Of a stretch of 39,212 nucleotides of DNA, positions 25,136-33,829 are shown piece by piece (positions within the stretch are counted from its first letter, which is position 1; the number at the start of each line of letters is the position of its first letter). Origin of the DNA: an uncultured Bacilli bacterium. Lineage in GTDB: Bacteria > Bacillota_I > Bacilli_A > RF39 > UBA660. Under the pieces are notes generated by a model. That model saw nothing but the letters and a program-made list of their open reading frames with translations. It did no database searches and was not told the DNA's origin. The stretch is from contig CATNCE010000013.1 in the NCBI GenBank assembly GCA_950097225.1, positions 1-39,212 on the forward strand, read 5' to 3'. A program made the translations under genes and the position numbers.

Positions 25136-26154
25136 GATGATATAAGTTGTTCAAAATCAATAATACCAATATACTCCACTTTTTCTAGACAATTAGAATA
25201 TTTTAGAGCATTCGATTCAAATAAGCTATATAATTGATTCGAATCCATAACAACTTGTTCAAGCATAGGTGGCAGAATTATTTTTTTTACAGGTGTATTA
25301 TAACTCTTCTTATCTTCACTATATTGATATATTTCAATGGATGATGGCTTATAGCGATTATATGAGCGACTCAAAATCATATATTCTTGGCCATTATATT
25401 CATGAAAAGTAATTCCTTGTACTTTGGTTGGAACATTAAATTCATTAATGTATTCAAGATTGATTTTATCAGTATTATTAATCCGGTATTGCTTGATAAT
25501 ACCTTTTTTGTTTAGAGAAAAATTGCCAATGAATAATTTTTTGCCATCTGTATATAGATAATCTATTGATTGCTTAGTATTGTCTTCATAGTCTATCAAT
25601 CTTTCACTAATATCAAAAAATTTATAGCGAGCATTTATTTTCTTTTTTGTTAAAAATTCAACACTATCATAGGCATTTAAAACTCCATCATTATCAGGGA
25701 TCCAAATTAGTTTATTTACATTGTCATAGACGATTGCTCCGACGTGGGAATTTGTATCTAAACTAATATTTTTAATTATGCGCCCTGTTTTTGATAAAAT
25801 ATCAACTTGCGAATTTAGTTGATAAAGTGAATCATAGCTAGTAATAAGAATAAGATCATCCATAATAGTGATGCCTTGAGGAATCATCTCATCGTTAATA
25901 GGAATTTTTATATTACTTGATATATATTTATTCATTAAGTCAGGATACTTAGTTGTTAAAATAGTTGGATCAGAATCAATATAACTCGCATCATACTCTG
26001 GAGGATTTATAATATTTTCTTCTTTTTTAGTTATTTTAGATGCTTTATAACCGCTCATGATAAGATAGAATATCAACAACATAGTTAACACATTTTTCAA
26101 AAAATCAGGGTTATTATAACCATAATTTCTTAATTTTTCTCCTATTTTCTTCAT
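25132..26154 (-). CDS. Membrane-anchored beta-propeller-like protein
   Basis: A signal-anchor helix at about residues 18-39 is followed by a ~300-residue extracellular domain made of repeated short beta-strand blocks (QGITIMDDLILITSYD, VGAIVYDNVNKLIWIPDNDG, GKKLFIGNFS, QGITFHEYNGQEYMILSRSY). This is the pattern of an NHL/SMP-30 type propeller with about six blades. The D/N-rich loop GAIVYD... suggests Ca or substrate binding, unproved. No catalytic motif stands out. GGAAG ribosome site before the ATG. It sits just downstream of the three-gene surface operon but beyond its terminator, so it is expressed separately. Confidence 0.65.
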   Translation of the reverse strand: MKKIGEKLRNYGYNNPDFLKNVLTMLLIFYLIMSGYKASKITKKEENIINPPEYDASYIDSDPTILTTKYPDLMNKYISSNIKIPINDEMIPQGITIMDDLILITSYDSLYQLNSQVDILSKTGRIIKNISLDTNSHVGAIVYDNVNKLIWIPDNDGVLNAYDSVEFLTKKKINARYKFFDISERLIDYEDNTKQSIDYLYTDGKKLFIGNFSLNKKGIIKQYRINNTDKINLEYINEFNVPTKVQGITFHEYNGQEYMILSRSYNRYKPSSIEIYQYSEDKKSYNTPVKKIILPPMLEQVVMDSNQLYSLFESNALKYSNCLEKVEYIGIIDFEQLISS

Positions 26155-26273
26155 TGATTCAACTTCCTTAATCTTTATATTCCATCATTTTTTCTATTGT
26201 AACATGAATTTATATGGAATATCTTATAAATTTTATTGTTCTACTATATATATACCCGATATAGTTTTATTTT

Positions 26274-26305
26274 ACTTAAAAAAAAACAAGAACTTTTTCT
26301 TGTTT
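26274..26305 (-). terminator. Terminator of the three-gene surface-protein operon
   Basis: Perfect 9-bp arms AAACAAGAA and TTCTTGTTT (26284-26292, 26297-26305) with a 4-nt loop, followed by a long T run on the minus strand. It lies 8 nt after the stop of the last surface gene. Confidence 0.9.
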
Positions 26306-26312
26306 GATATTT

Positions 26313-28001
26313 TTATTTAGGTGTTAATACGAGGCGAGCGCTAAATCCATTATATGCATCACCAGTGTGCCTACTAAAGTAAAACTGACCTGAAATGGGG
26401 CCACTGCTATAAGGTCCTCCGCGACGGAACCAGGGATAAGCCGAATCGACAAAGTTTGAGTAATCATTGTACCAATTGTTATAATAATCTCCATAAAATG
26501 GTCCCATCTCTCCTGTTGCATCTCCTAAGATTCGCCTACTATAGGTTGTTACTGCTGAATCACTTGCATATACATCTATATATTTATTATAAATTTCCCT
26601 TATCTCAGTTAAGGTTAGTCCACTAGCTCCTATCGTGCCATCTCGGTATCCTGCTACATATTCCCAAGTTCCGCCAGACATATCATAAATCCCGCTTATA
26701 TTTCCAGTAGTTGATGCAAGATGTCCCGTTTCAGTGTTGTATGGCTGATTTTCTGTTGCGCTTCCAGAAGCATCTTTTGTGGTTGCTGCATAGCCTGTTA
26801 AATAGTTTGAATTATTATTTATTCGCACTTCTGCGTTTATACCGTATTTAGAATGTGATAGATAAACAGCAGCACCCCATTCTGTATTCTTCATCATATG
26901 CGAATCAAGTTCGCGATTATAATTATACATTGCTTTGAAGAAATTACCTAATTTATTATTTCGCCATGAATATACACTTGGTTTAACCTGTATTTTAGTG
27001 GGATCTGTTGAACTTACTTGTGCCGATGACTCACTTGTCGCTCCTTTGTAGCCCGTTTGGAACTTTCCTACCCACAACCCATTTACATCAAAATTTGTGA
27101 ATGCTGGATGCGTTAGCCATTCCCCATCTTTACTCCCATTGGATGATTCTTTATCTTTGCTTTCAAACTCGATCTCGATTTCTTGTGCTATACTTTCTGG
27201 TAATTGATCTTCTATTCTGTCTGCTGAATTAGTATGAAATAACTTATATCTATATCTTGGTATCCATACGAAGTAAGACTCGATGTCATCTTCAATTATT
27301 GTATCTCCTATGTTATAAGTTTTACTTGGATTATCGATTAAAATTACTGCATTAGCCCATTCTTTATTTTCATAATCATACCATTTCTCGTTTGTATCAG
27401 CATATGTCACTACTCCAGTATTATCTAAAGTTATTGGAATCAGCTCTTTTGATAACTTAGGCTTAGCTCCATTTATTACACTATCCTCATATAAATTATC
27501 AGATGTTATGACGCCTGGTATTTCTCTTTCTAATGGTATTGCTACTAATTCACATGTAAATACACCTGTTTTTTCTTCTGTTACTACACTTTTTAACTTT
27601 ACTTTTACTTCTCCAACTTTAACTTCATTAGATAATAATGTAAAGTTAGCTGGTTCTATTGTTACATCTACTAAGTTGGCTAGGTCACTTGAATTATCAT
27701 TCATTCTACAATTGATGGTTACATCAGCATCATACTGAGTATTTTTATTCTTCACCCAGAATGTTAGATTTGTTTCTTCATTTATTGCACTTATCTTTTT
27801 AGCTTCATATGTAATTGTTTTCCCATCTTCACTTATACTAGCAGTTCCTTCTGTCTTAGTTTTTATAAACACGACATCATCTAAAAAAGTATTATTATAT
27901 CCAATATTCAATGTATTATTTATGATTAGATTTGTTGTTACACTTGCAAATCCAATTACTAAAAGCATTATAATTAAAATTAATAGCTGTCTTTTTTTCA
28001 T
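26313..28001 (-). CDS. FGE/C-type-lectin-like surface protein, tandem copy A
   Basis: 562 residues. Membrane signal anchor at 5-25; beta-sandwich-like domain at about 30-160 with conserved C98 and C150; then an FGE-sulfatase/C-type-lectin-like domain (about 215-562) with FVWIPRYRYKLF (244-255), the MMKNTEWGAAVYLSHSKYG block, and GIYDMSGGTWEYVAGYRDG near residue 460-480. The last ~40 residues (from WFRRGG) are the variable tip seen in DGR target proteins; here its codons are partly GC-biased. It probably displays a variable binding surface outside the cell. Ribosome site AGAAGG before the ATG; 27 nt separate it from copy B. No catalytic FGE cysteines, so it is a binding rather than an oxidising protein. 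Family role inferred. Confidence 0.85.
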   Translation of the reverse strand: MKKRQLLILIIMLLVIGFASVTTNLIINNTLNIGYNNTFLDDVVFIKTKTEGTASISEDGKTITYEAKKISAINEETNLTFWVKNKNTQYDADVTINCRMNDNSSDLANLVDVTIEPANFTLLSNEVKVGEVKVKLKSVVTEEKTGVFTCELVAIPLEREIPGVITSDNLYEDSVINGAKPKLSKELIPITLDNTGVVTYADTNEKWYDYENKEWANAVILIDNPSKTYNIGDTIIEDDIESYFVWIPRYRYKLFHTNSADRIEDQLPESIAQEIEIEFESKDKESSNGSKDGEWLTHPAFTNFDVNGLWVGKFQTGYKGATSESSAQVSSTDPTKIQVKPSVYSWRNNKLGNFFKAMYNYNRELDSHMMKNTEWGAAVYLSHSKYGINAEVRINNNSNYLTGYAATTKDASGSATENQPYNTETGHLASTTGNISGIYDMSGGTWEYVAGYRDGTIGASGLTLTEIREIYNKYIDVYASDSAVTTYSRRILGDATGEMGPFYGDYYNNWYNDYSNFVDSAYPWFRRGGPYSSGPISGQFYFSRHTGDAYNGFSARLVLTPK

Positions 28002-28028
28002 GAATTAATACCTTCTATCCTATTTTAT

Positions 28029-29720
28029 TTATCCTAATAAAACGAGACGTGCTCCTCGACTATTTTCGGCCTCACCTGTTGTTCTACTAAAATAAAATTG
28101 TCCTGCAACATTTGAATGTGAATAGCCTCCTCCACGAACAAACCATCCACCTTTAAGCCCTACAAAATCAGCATAATCAGCATACCAATTGTTTCTATTA
28201 ATGCTGTCTTTATAAAATGGCCCCATCTCTCCCGTTGCATCTCCTAGTATTCGTTTACTATATGTTGTTAGTTCAGAACTATTATCATAAATATCCACAT
28301 AATTTATATATGTTTTGTTTATTTCGTTTAATGTTAGTCCACTACTTCCAACACTGCCATCTCGATATCCGGCAATATATTCCCAAGACCCACCAGACAT
28401 GTCATAAATCCCTGTTATGTTTCCAGTAGTTGATGCAAGAAATCCTATTTCTGTATTATATGGCTGGTTATTAGTTGTACTTTGTCCTGCATCCTTTGCA
28501 TTGGCTGAGTATCCTGTTAGATAATTTGAGTTATTATTTATTCTTACTTCTGTGTTTATTCCATATCTTGAATGACTTAGATATGCAACTGCACCCCACT
28601 CAGTATTCTTCATCATGTGCGAATCTAACTCACGATTATAATTATACATAGACTTGAAGAAATTCCCTACTGTATTGCTACGCCATGAATACACATTTGG
28701 TTTTACTTGAATCTTTGTGGAATCACTTGAACTCACTTGAGCAGATGATGCACTTGTTGCTCCTTTATATCCAACTTCAAACTTGCCTACCCATATGCCA
28801 TTTACATCAAAGTTGGTGAAGGCGGGATGCGTTAACCATTCGCCATTTTCACTTCCAGTTGATGCTTGTGTATCTTTACTCTCAAACTCAATCTCTATTG
28901 TCTGGGCTATACTCTCAGATAACTTTGTTGTTATTCCATCTTCCTGATCGACATGAAATAACTTATATCTATATCTTGGGATCCATACGAAGTAGGATTC
29001 AATATCACTTTCAATTATTGTATCACCAACATTATATTGCTTACTTGGTTCATCTACTAATATTACTGCATTAGCCCATTCTTTATTTGCATAGTCATAC
29101 CATTTCTCATCGGTATTGGCATATGTTACTACTCCGGTATTATCTAAAGTCACAGGGATTAGTTCTTTTGATAACTCAGGCTTAGCTCCATTTACTACAC
29201 TATCCTCATATAAATTATCGGGCGTTATTACACCTGGTACTTCTCTTTCAATTGGGGTTGCAGTTAATTCACATGTGAACGTTCCTGTTGTTTCCTCTGT
29301 TACTACACTTTTTAACTTTACTTTTACTTCTCCAGTTTTTACCTCATTAGATACTAATGTAAAGTTAGCTGGCTCAATCGTTACATCTACTAAATCAGAT
29401 AAGTTACTCGAATTATCATTTAAACTACAATTGATGGTTACATCAGCATCATACTGAGTATTTTTATTCTTTACCCAGAATGTTAATGTTGTTTCTTCAT
29501 TCATTGCACTTATTTTTTTAGCATCATATGTAATTGTTTTTCCATCTTCACTTATACTAGCAATACCATCTGTCTTAGTTTTTATGAACACGACATCATC
29601 CAAGAATGTATTGTTGTATCCAATATTTAAAGTATTATTTATGATTAGATTTGTTGTTACGCTTGCAAAACCTATTGCAAGTGCAATAGCGAAGAAGTAT
29701 ATGATGCTTTTCTTTCTCAT
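28029..29720 (-). CDS. FGE/C-type-lectin-like surface protein, tandem copy B
   Basis: 563 residues, same architecture as copies A and C: anchor, beta-sandwich-like domain with two Cys, FGE-like domain, variable tip (from WFVRGG). The tip is AT-rich with ordinary codon choices (gga, gtt, cat, tca), unlike the NNY, GC-rich tips of copy C and the right-end copy, so this one looks old or no longer diversified. It is 27 nt downstream of copy C. RBS GGAAGGTG. The scaffold is highly similar to its neighbours; long repeats of this kind make recombination between copies likely. Confidence 0.85.
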   Translation of the reverse strand: MRKKSIIYFFAIALAIGFASVTTNLIINNTLNIGYNNTFLDDVVFIKTKTDGIASISEDGKTITYDAKKISAMNEETTLTFWVKNKNTQYDADVTINCSLNDNSSNLSDLVDVTIEPANFTLVSNEVKTGEVKVKLKSVVTEETTGTFTCELTATPIEREVPGVITPDNLYEDSVVNGAKPELSKELIPVTLDNTGVVTYANTDEKWYDYANKEWANAVILVDEPSKQYNVGDTIIESDIESYFVWIPRYRYKLFHVDQEDGITTKLSESIAQTIEIEFESKDTQASTGSENGEWLTHPAFTNFDVNGIWVGKFEVGYKGATSASSAQVSSSDSTKIQVKPNVYSWRSNTVGNFFKSMYNYNRELDSHMMKNTEWGAVAYLSHSRYGINTEVRINNNSNYLTGYSANAKDAGQSTTNNQPYNTEIGFLASTTGNITGIYDMSGGSWEYIAGYRDGSVGSSGLTLNEINKTYINYVDIYDNSSELTTYSKRILGDATGEMGPFYKDSINRNNWYADYADFVGLKGGWFVRGGGYSHSNVAGQFYFSRTTGEAENSRGARLVLLG

Positions 29721-29747
29721 AAAATAACACCTTCCATCCTATTTTAT

Positions 29748-31433
29748 TTATCCTAAAAGTACGAGACGAGCGCTGTAGCCGCTATTGTCACCCCCAGTGC
29801 GACTAACGAAGTAGAACTGACCAGCACCGGAACCATCGCTGTAACCGCCGCCACGAAGGAACCAAGGGTAGGAAGAGTCCACAAATGGTGAATAATCGTT
29901 ATACCAGTTGTTATAATAATCTCCATAAAATGGCCCCATTTCCCCTGTTGCATCTCCTAGGATTCTCTTACTGTATGTTGTTACTGATGAGTTACTTGCA
30001 TACACATCTATATATTTACTATAGGTGTTTCTTATTTCTTCTAATGTTAGTCCACTACTTCCTATAGTTCCATCTCGGTATCCAGCTACATATTCCCATG
30101 CACCACCAGACATATCATAAATCCCAGTTATATTACCAGTAGTTGATGCAAGATATCCTATTTCTGTATTATATCGCTGGTTATTAGTTGTACTCTCAGA
30201 AGCATCTTTTGTATTTGCTGCATATCCTGTTAAAAAATTTTGATTATTATTCATTCTTGCTTCATCATTTATTCCATATCTTGAGTGCGAAAGGTATGCT
30301 ACTGCTCCCCATTCAGTATTCTTCGTCATATGCGAATCAAGTTCGCGATTATAATTATACATGGCTTTAAAGAAATTACCTACTGAGTTGCTACGCCATG
30401 AATTTACATTAGGCTTCACTTGGATTTTTGTGGGATCTGAGGAACTTACTTGAGCAGATGTTACACTGGTTGATCCTTTATATCCAGTTTCGAATTTACC
30501 TACCCATATACCATTTACATCAAAATTTGTGAATGCAGGATGCGTTAACCATTCTCCATCTTGAGTACCAGTTGATACTGGTGTATCTTTACTCTCAAAC
30601 TCAATCTCGATTTCTTGTGCTATACTCTCAGATAACTTTGTAGTTGTCCCGTCAGCTTGATTGGCATGAAATAACTTGTATCGATATCTTGGTATCCACA
30701 CAAAGTAAGACTCAATATCATCTTCTATTATAACATCGCCTACATTGTATTGTTTTCTCGGGTTATCAACTAATATTACTGCATTGGCCCATTCTTTATT
30801 TGCATAGTCATACCATTTCTCATCTGTATTAGCATATGTTACTACTCCAGTATTATCTAAAGTTATTGGTATTAGTTCTTTTGATAACTCAGGCTTAGCT
30901 CCATTTACTACTTCATCTTCATATAAATTACTTGGGATTATTACACCAGGCACTTCTCTCTCACTTGGTGTTGCCACTAACTCACATGTAAACGTTCCAG
31001 ACTTTTCTTCTGTTACCACACTTTTTAACCTTACTTTTACTTCACCAGTTTTTACTTCGTTAGATTCTAATGTAAAATGACTTGGCTCTATTGTTATATC
31101 GACTAAATCAACTAAAGTACTTGAATTATTATCTAAACTACAATTGATTGTTACATCCGCATCATATTGAGTATTTTTATTCTTTACCCAGAAGGTTAAT
31201 GTTGCCTCTTCATTTATTGCACTTATCTTTTTAGCATCATATGTAATTGTTTTCCCATCTTCACTTATACTGGCCGTTCCTTCTGTCTTAGCCTTTATGA
31301 ACACAACATCATCCAAGAATGTATTGTTGTATCCAATATTTAAAGTATTATTGATTATTAAATTAGTTGCTACACTAGCAAAACCTACTACGAGTAATAC
31401 TATACTTAAAATTAGCAGACTCTTTCTTCTCAT
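29748..31433 (-). CDS. FGE/C-type-lectin-like surface protein, tandem copy C
   Basis: First gene of the surface operon. Anchor, beta-sandwich-like domain with conserved cysteines, FGE-like domain, variable tip (from WFLRGG). The last 114 bp of the tip (29767-29880) have about 59% G+C by hand count, far above the surrounding gene, and align without gaps to the right-end copy. Variable codons end in C or T throughout. Start taken at ATG 31433, 9 nt after AGGA; ATG 31439 is closer to it. The promoter at 31458-31514 drives the operon. DGR-target status is a strong inference from sequence pattern; no retroelement is in the window. Confidence 0.87.
   Translation of the reverse strand: MRRKSLLILSIVLLVVGFASVATNLIINNTLNIGYNNTFLDDVVFIKAKTEGTASISEDGKTITYDAKKISAINEEATLTFWVKNKNTQYDADVTINCSLDNNSSTLVDLVDITIEPSHFTLESNEVKTGEVKVRLKSVVTEEKSGTFTCELVATPSEREVPGVIIPSNLYEDEVVNGAKPELSKELIPITLDNTGVVTYANTDEKWYDYANKEWANAVILVDNPRKQYNVGDVIIEDDIESYFVWIPRYRYKLFHANQADGTTTKLSESIAQEIEIEFESKDTPVSTGTQDGEWLTHPAFTNFDVNGIWVGKFETGYKGSTSVTSAQVSSSDPTKIQVKPNVNSWRSNSVGNFFKAMYNYNRELDSHMTKNTEWGAVAYLSHSRYGINDEARMNNNQNFLTGYAANTKDASESTTNNQRYNTEIGYLASTTGNITGIYDMSGGAWEYVAGYRDGTIGSSGLTLEEIRNTYSKYIDVYASNSSVTTYSKRILGDATGEMGPFYGDYYNNWYNDYSPFVDSSYPWFLRGGGYSDGSGAGQFYFVSRTGGDNSGYSARLVLLG
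29767..29880 (-). repeat. Candidate DGR variable region (copy C)
   Basis: A 114-bp block, about 59% G+C, covering the last variable codons. It aligns without gaps to 38947-39060 with 28 mismatches; by hand 19 of these are at codon positions 1 or 2. The 12 amino-acid-changing codons with position 1-2 changes all have the form NNY in both copies (tac/ggc, cgc/gac, gat/act and others), as expected if a template of AAC/AAT codons is diversified at its adenines. Confidence 0.65.
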
Positions 31434-31452
31434 AAACATGCATCCTATTCTG

Positions 31453-31514
31453 ATGATATTTTATCATAAAATGATGCTTTTTTACAATTGTTTGTGGTGT
31501 AGTATTTTGTCAAA
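31453..31514 (-). promoter_or_regulatory. Promoter of the three-gene surface operon, with palindrome and 0A-box-like site
   Basis: -35 TTGTAA (31482-31487) and -10 TAAAAT (31458-31463), spacer 18 nt; perfect palindrome ATGATA-AAA-TATCAT (31453-31467) over the -10; TTTTGTCAAA (31505-31514) on the plus strand, 72-81 nt before the start codon, as at the left-edge copy. The AGGA ribosome site follows. Confidence 0.55.
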
Positions 31515-31534
31515 AAAAGCACTTTAAAAAGGCA

Positions 31535-31572
31535 AATAAAAAGACAAATAAGCTATAAGATTCTCATTTGTC
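31535..31572 (-). terminator. Terminator of the YugP-like gene
   Basis: GACAAAT and ATTTGTC arms (31543-31549, 31566-31572) with a 16-nt loop, followed by TTTTTATTTG on the minus strand. It ends the YugP-like transcript before the surface operon promoter. Confidence 0.65.
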
Positions 31573-31583
31573 ATAAAATTATA

Positions 31584-32261
31584 TTAATCACGATTGGTGA
31601 AGCTTAGAAGATAATATAACATTTGTAATAAAGTTGTTAATACTCCAGCTACATATGTCATAGCAGCTGATCCTAAAACCTTTTTACTACCAACTATTTC
31701 CTCTTCATCTAAAATATTTAAATCAGCCAATATCTTATTAGCTCGAGCAGATGCATTAAATTCAACTGGCAATGTTATAAGTTGAAAAAGAAGAGCAAAT
31801 GCGGTTAAACCAACAGATAGTTTAACAAAGTTAATTGCTTGGAAAATTATTCCTAGAATTAAGCATACATAAGCAACATGATTAGCTACTGAGACAACGG
31901 GGAATATCAGACTGCGAATACGCATCCAATTATACCCTTCTTTATCTTGAATAGCATGTCCACATTCATGAGCAGCTACACTAGCAGCAGCTATACTTTC
32001 ACCATGAAAAATGTCAGTACTTAATTTTACGGTTTTACGAGAAGAATCATAGCAATCAGTCAAGTTTCCTGGGACTTCAACAATGTAGACATTTTCAAGC
32101 CCATTTTCATCTAATATTCTACGAGCCACTTCAAATCCACTTATCTCTTTATTAAGTTTCTTTTTTTGATATTTTTTATAATTACTATTAATGTTGATTG
32201 ATGCAATAATAGGAATTATTAACATAAGTAAATATATTATTAATGTATCCATTTTCTTCAC
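31584..32261 (-). CDS. YugP-like membrane zinc metallopeptidase
   Basis: Integral membrane protease of the PF04298 family. N-terminal helix at about 7-25; zinc motif H98-E-C-G-H102 in a segment (SVAAHECGHAIQD) typical of the family; then two or three membrane helices around 117-165 (VVSVANHVAYVCLILGII, VGLTAFALLFQLITLP) and a C-terminal one after ASARANKILADLNI. The 225-residue length fits. Substrates are unknown; these proteins are thought to act in membrane-protein quality control. It follows cysS by 36 nt in the same direction and ends at its own terminator. Confidence 0.9.
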   Translation of the reverse strand: MKKMDTLIIYLLMLIIPIIASININSNYKKYQKKKLNKEISGFEVARRILDENGLENVYIVEVPGNLTDCYDSSRKTVKLSTDIFHGESIAAASVAAHECGHAIQDKEGYNWMRIRSLIFPVVSVANHVAYVCLILGIIFQAINFVKLSVGLTAFALLFQLITLPVEFNASARANKILADLNILDEEEIVGSKKVLGSAAMTYVAGVLTTLLQMLYYLLSFTNRD

Positions 32262-32297
32262 CCGATTTCATTATATCACACTTTTGTGAAATTCTTG

Positions 32298-33692
32298 TTA
32301 AGAACCAACTATTTTATAAGTTGTCCCTTCGCGAGTATCAACAAGTTCAATTCCCTTTTGATATAAATCAGCACGGATTGAATCAGCTAATTCAAAATCT
32401 TTATTTTTCTTAGCTTCAGCACGTTTTTCAATTAAAGCCATTATTTCAGCATCATTTTCTAGTTTTTCATCTTCTTTTAATAATTCAAGAGCAAAAACGG
32501 AATCGAATTTCTCAAGAAGCGCAAGCTTAGTATGACCATTTACTCGGTCATCTTTTAAAACTTCATACAATACAGAAATGGCATTAGCAGTATTTAGATC
32601 ATCCTCTAACGCATTTTTAAATGAAGCAATGTAGCTTGCATATAACTCGTTATCTAATTCCCCTGAATCATTGATATTAGCAATTTTATTGCGAATTTTC
32701 TTTAAAGTCGTCTCAGCTTGATTAAGAGAGTCGTATGAAAATAGCATCTGTTTGCGATAATGACTATTTAGACATAGGAAACGGAAAGATAATGGATCAT
32801 AACCTTTATCTGCAAGTAAACTAACAGTCAAGAATTCCCCATGACTCTTACTCATCTTTCCTGTATCATCAAGTAAGTGCTCATTATGGAACCAATAATT
32901 ACACCATTTATGTCCTAAATATGCCTCACTTTGAGCAATTTCATTAGTATGATGAGGGAAAATATTATCTACTCCTCCCCCATGAATATCTAAGTATTCT
33001 CCTAAATATTTAATAGAAATTCCCGAACACTCAATATGCCATCCCGGATAACCAGTTCCAAAAGGAGAATCCCAAACCATCTCATGATTGGCAAATTTTG
33101 ATGTCGTAAACCATAGAGCAAAGTCAGCTTGATTACGTTTATTATTATCAAACTCAACACCATCACGAACACCTACAACCATTTTGTCTTCCTGATGATT
33201 AGTTAAGCAGTAATAATCTTGAACCTTAGAAATATCAAAATAGATATTTCCCCCACTTTGATAAGCAATATCATCTTTTATTAATTTCTCAATGATCCTA
33301 ATATAAGAATCAATATTAGCAGTAGCTGGGGATACAATATCTGGTTGTTTATTATTTAAAGCATAAAAATCTTTAAAGAAAGCATCTGTATAAAAATCAG
33401 CAATTTCATAAGCTGTTTTATTTTCGCGTTTTTTAGCAACTTCCATCTTGTCTTCACCAGAATCAGAATCACTAGTTAAGTGTCCAACATCAGTTATGTT
33501 CATAGCTCTAGTTACTTGATAACCTAAAAAATCAAAAGTACGAACTAGTATATCATGCCCGATATAATTGCGCATATTACCAATATGAGCATAGTGATAA
33601 ACCGTTGGCCCACACGTATAAATTTTTACCTTACCCTCTTCATTTGGAATAAATTCCTCTATTTTTCTTGCCAATGTATTATATAATTTCAT
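32298..33692 (-). CDS. cysS: Cysteinyl-tRNA synthetase
   Basis: Class I synthetase that charges tRNA-Cys. Class I motifs HIGN (36-39) and KMSKS (279-283); zinc ligands C27, C222, H247 and E251 are all present; 464 residues is normal. The ribosome site AAGGAAGG precedes the ATG and a TTTACT/TATAAT promoter lies 78 nt upstream. The ~80-nt leader is too short for a T-box, so no tRNA-dependent riboswitch is seen. It may be cotranscribed with the YugP-like gene after it. Confidence 0.97.
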   Translation of the reverse strand: MKLYNTLARKIEEFIPNEEGKVKIYTCGPTVYHYAHIGNMRNYIGHDILVRTFDFLGYQVTRAMNITDVGHLTSDSDSGEDKMEVAKKRENKTAYEIADFYTDAFFKDFYALNNKQPDIVSPATANIDSYIRIIEKLIKDDIAYQSGGNIYFDISKVQDYYCLTNHQEDKMVVGVRDGVEFDNNKRNQADFALWFTTSKFANHEMVWDSPFGTGYPGWHIECSGISIKYLGEYLDIHGGGVDNIFPHHTNEIAQSEAYLGHKWCNYWFHNEHLLDDTGKMSKSHGEFLTVSLLADKGYDPLSFRFLCLNSHYRKQMLFSYDSLNQAETTLKKIRNKIANINDSGELDNELYASYIASFKNALEDDLNTANAISVLYEVLKDDRVNGHTKLALLEKFDSVFALELLKEDEKLENDAEIMALIEKRAEAKKNKDFELADSIRADLYQKGIELVDTREGTTYKIVGS

Positions 33693-33777
33693 AAATAAAA
33701 TTTCCTTCCTTTTTAAATTATTACGTTATATAAATGCAACATCGTTTAACCATAGTTATCCCCTAACTTTCACCTTT

Positions 33778-33807
33778 ATTATAAATCACTTACATCACTT
33801 TAGTAAA
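33778..33807 (-). promoter_or_regulatory. Promoter of cysS
   Basis: -35 TTTACT (33802-33807) and -10 TATAAT (33778-33783), spacer 18 nt. The -35 overlaps the T run of the preceding terminator. Confidence 0.55.
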
Positions 33808-33829
33808 GAAAAAACAGGTTTTTCCTGTT
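33805..33829 (-). terminator. Terminator after the 33828 gene
   Basis: AACAGG and CCTGTT arms (33813-33818, 33824-33829) with a 5-nt loop, then a T run on the minus strand. The left end overlaps the stop codon. Confidence 0.85.

Noticed and set aside
28217..29457. Several open frames on the plus strand opposite the surface genes
   Set aside because: They mirror the biased codons of the minus-strand genes, have no ribosome sites and recur in each paralog at the same place.
33693..33777. Possible T-box leader before cysS
   Set aside because: Only ~80 nt between promoter and start; no antiterminator or T-box sequence seen.
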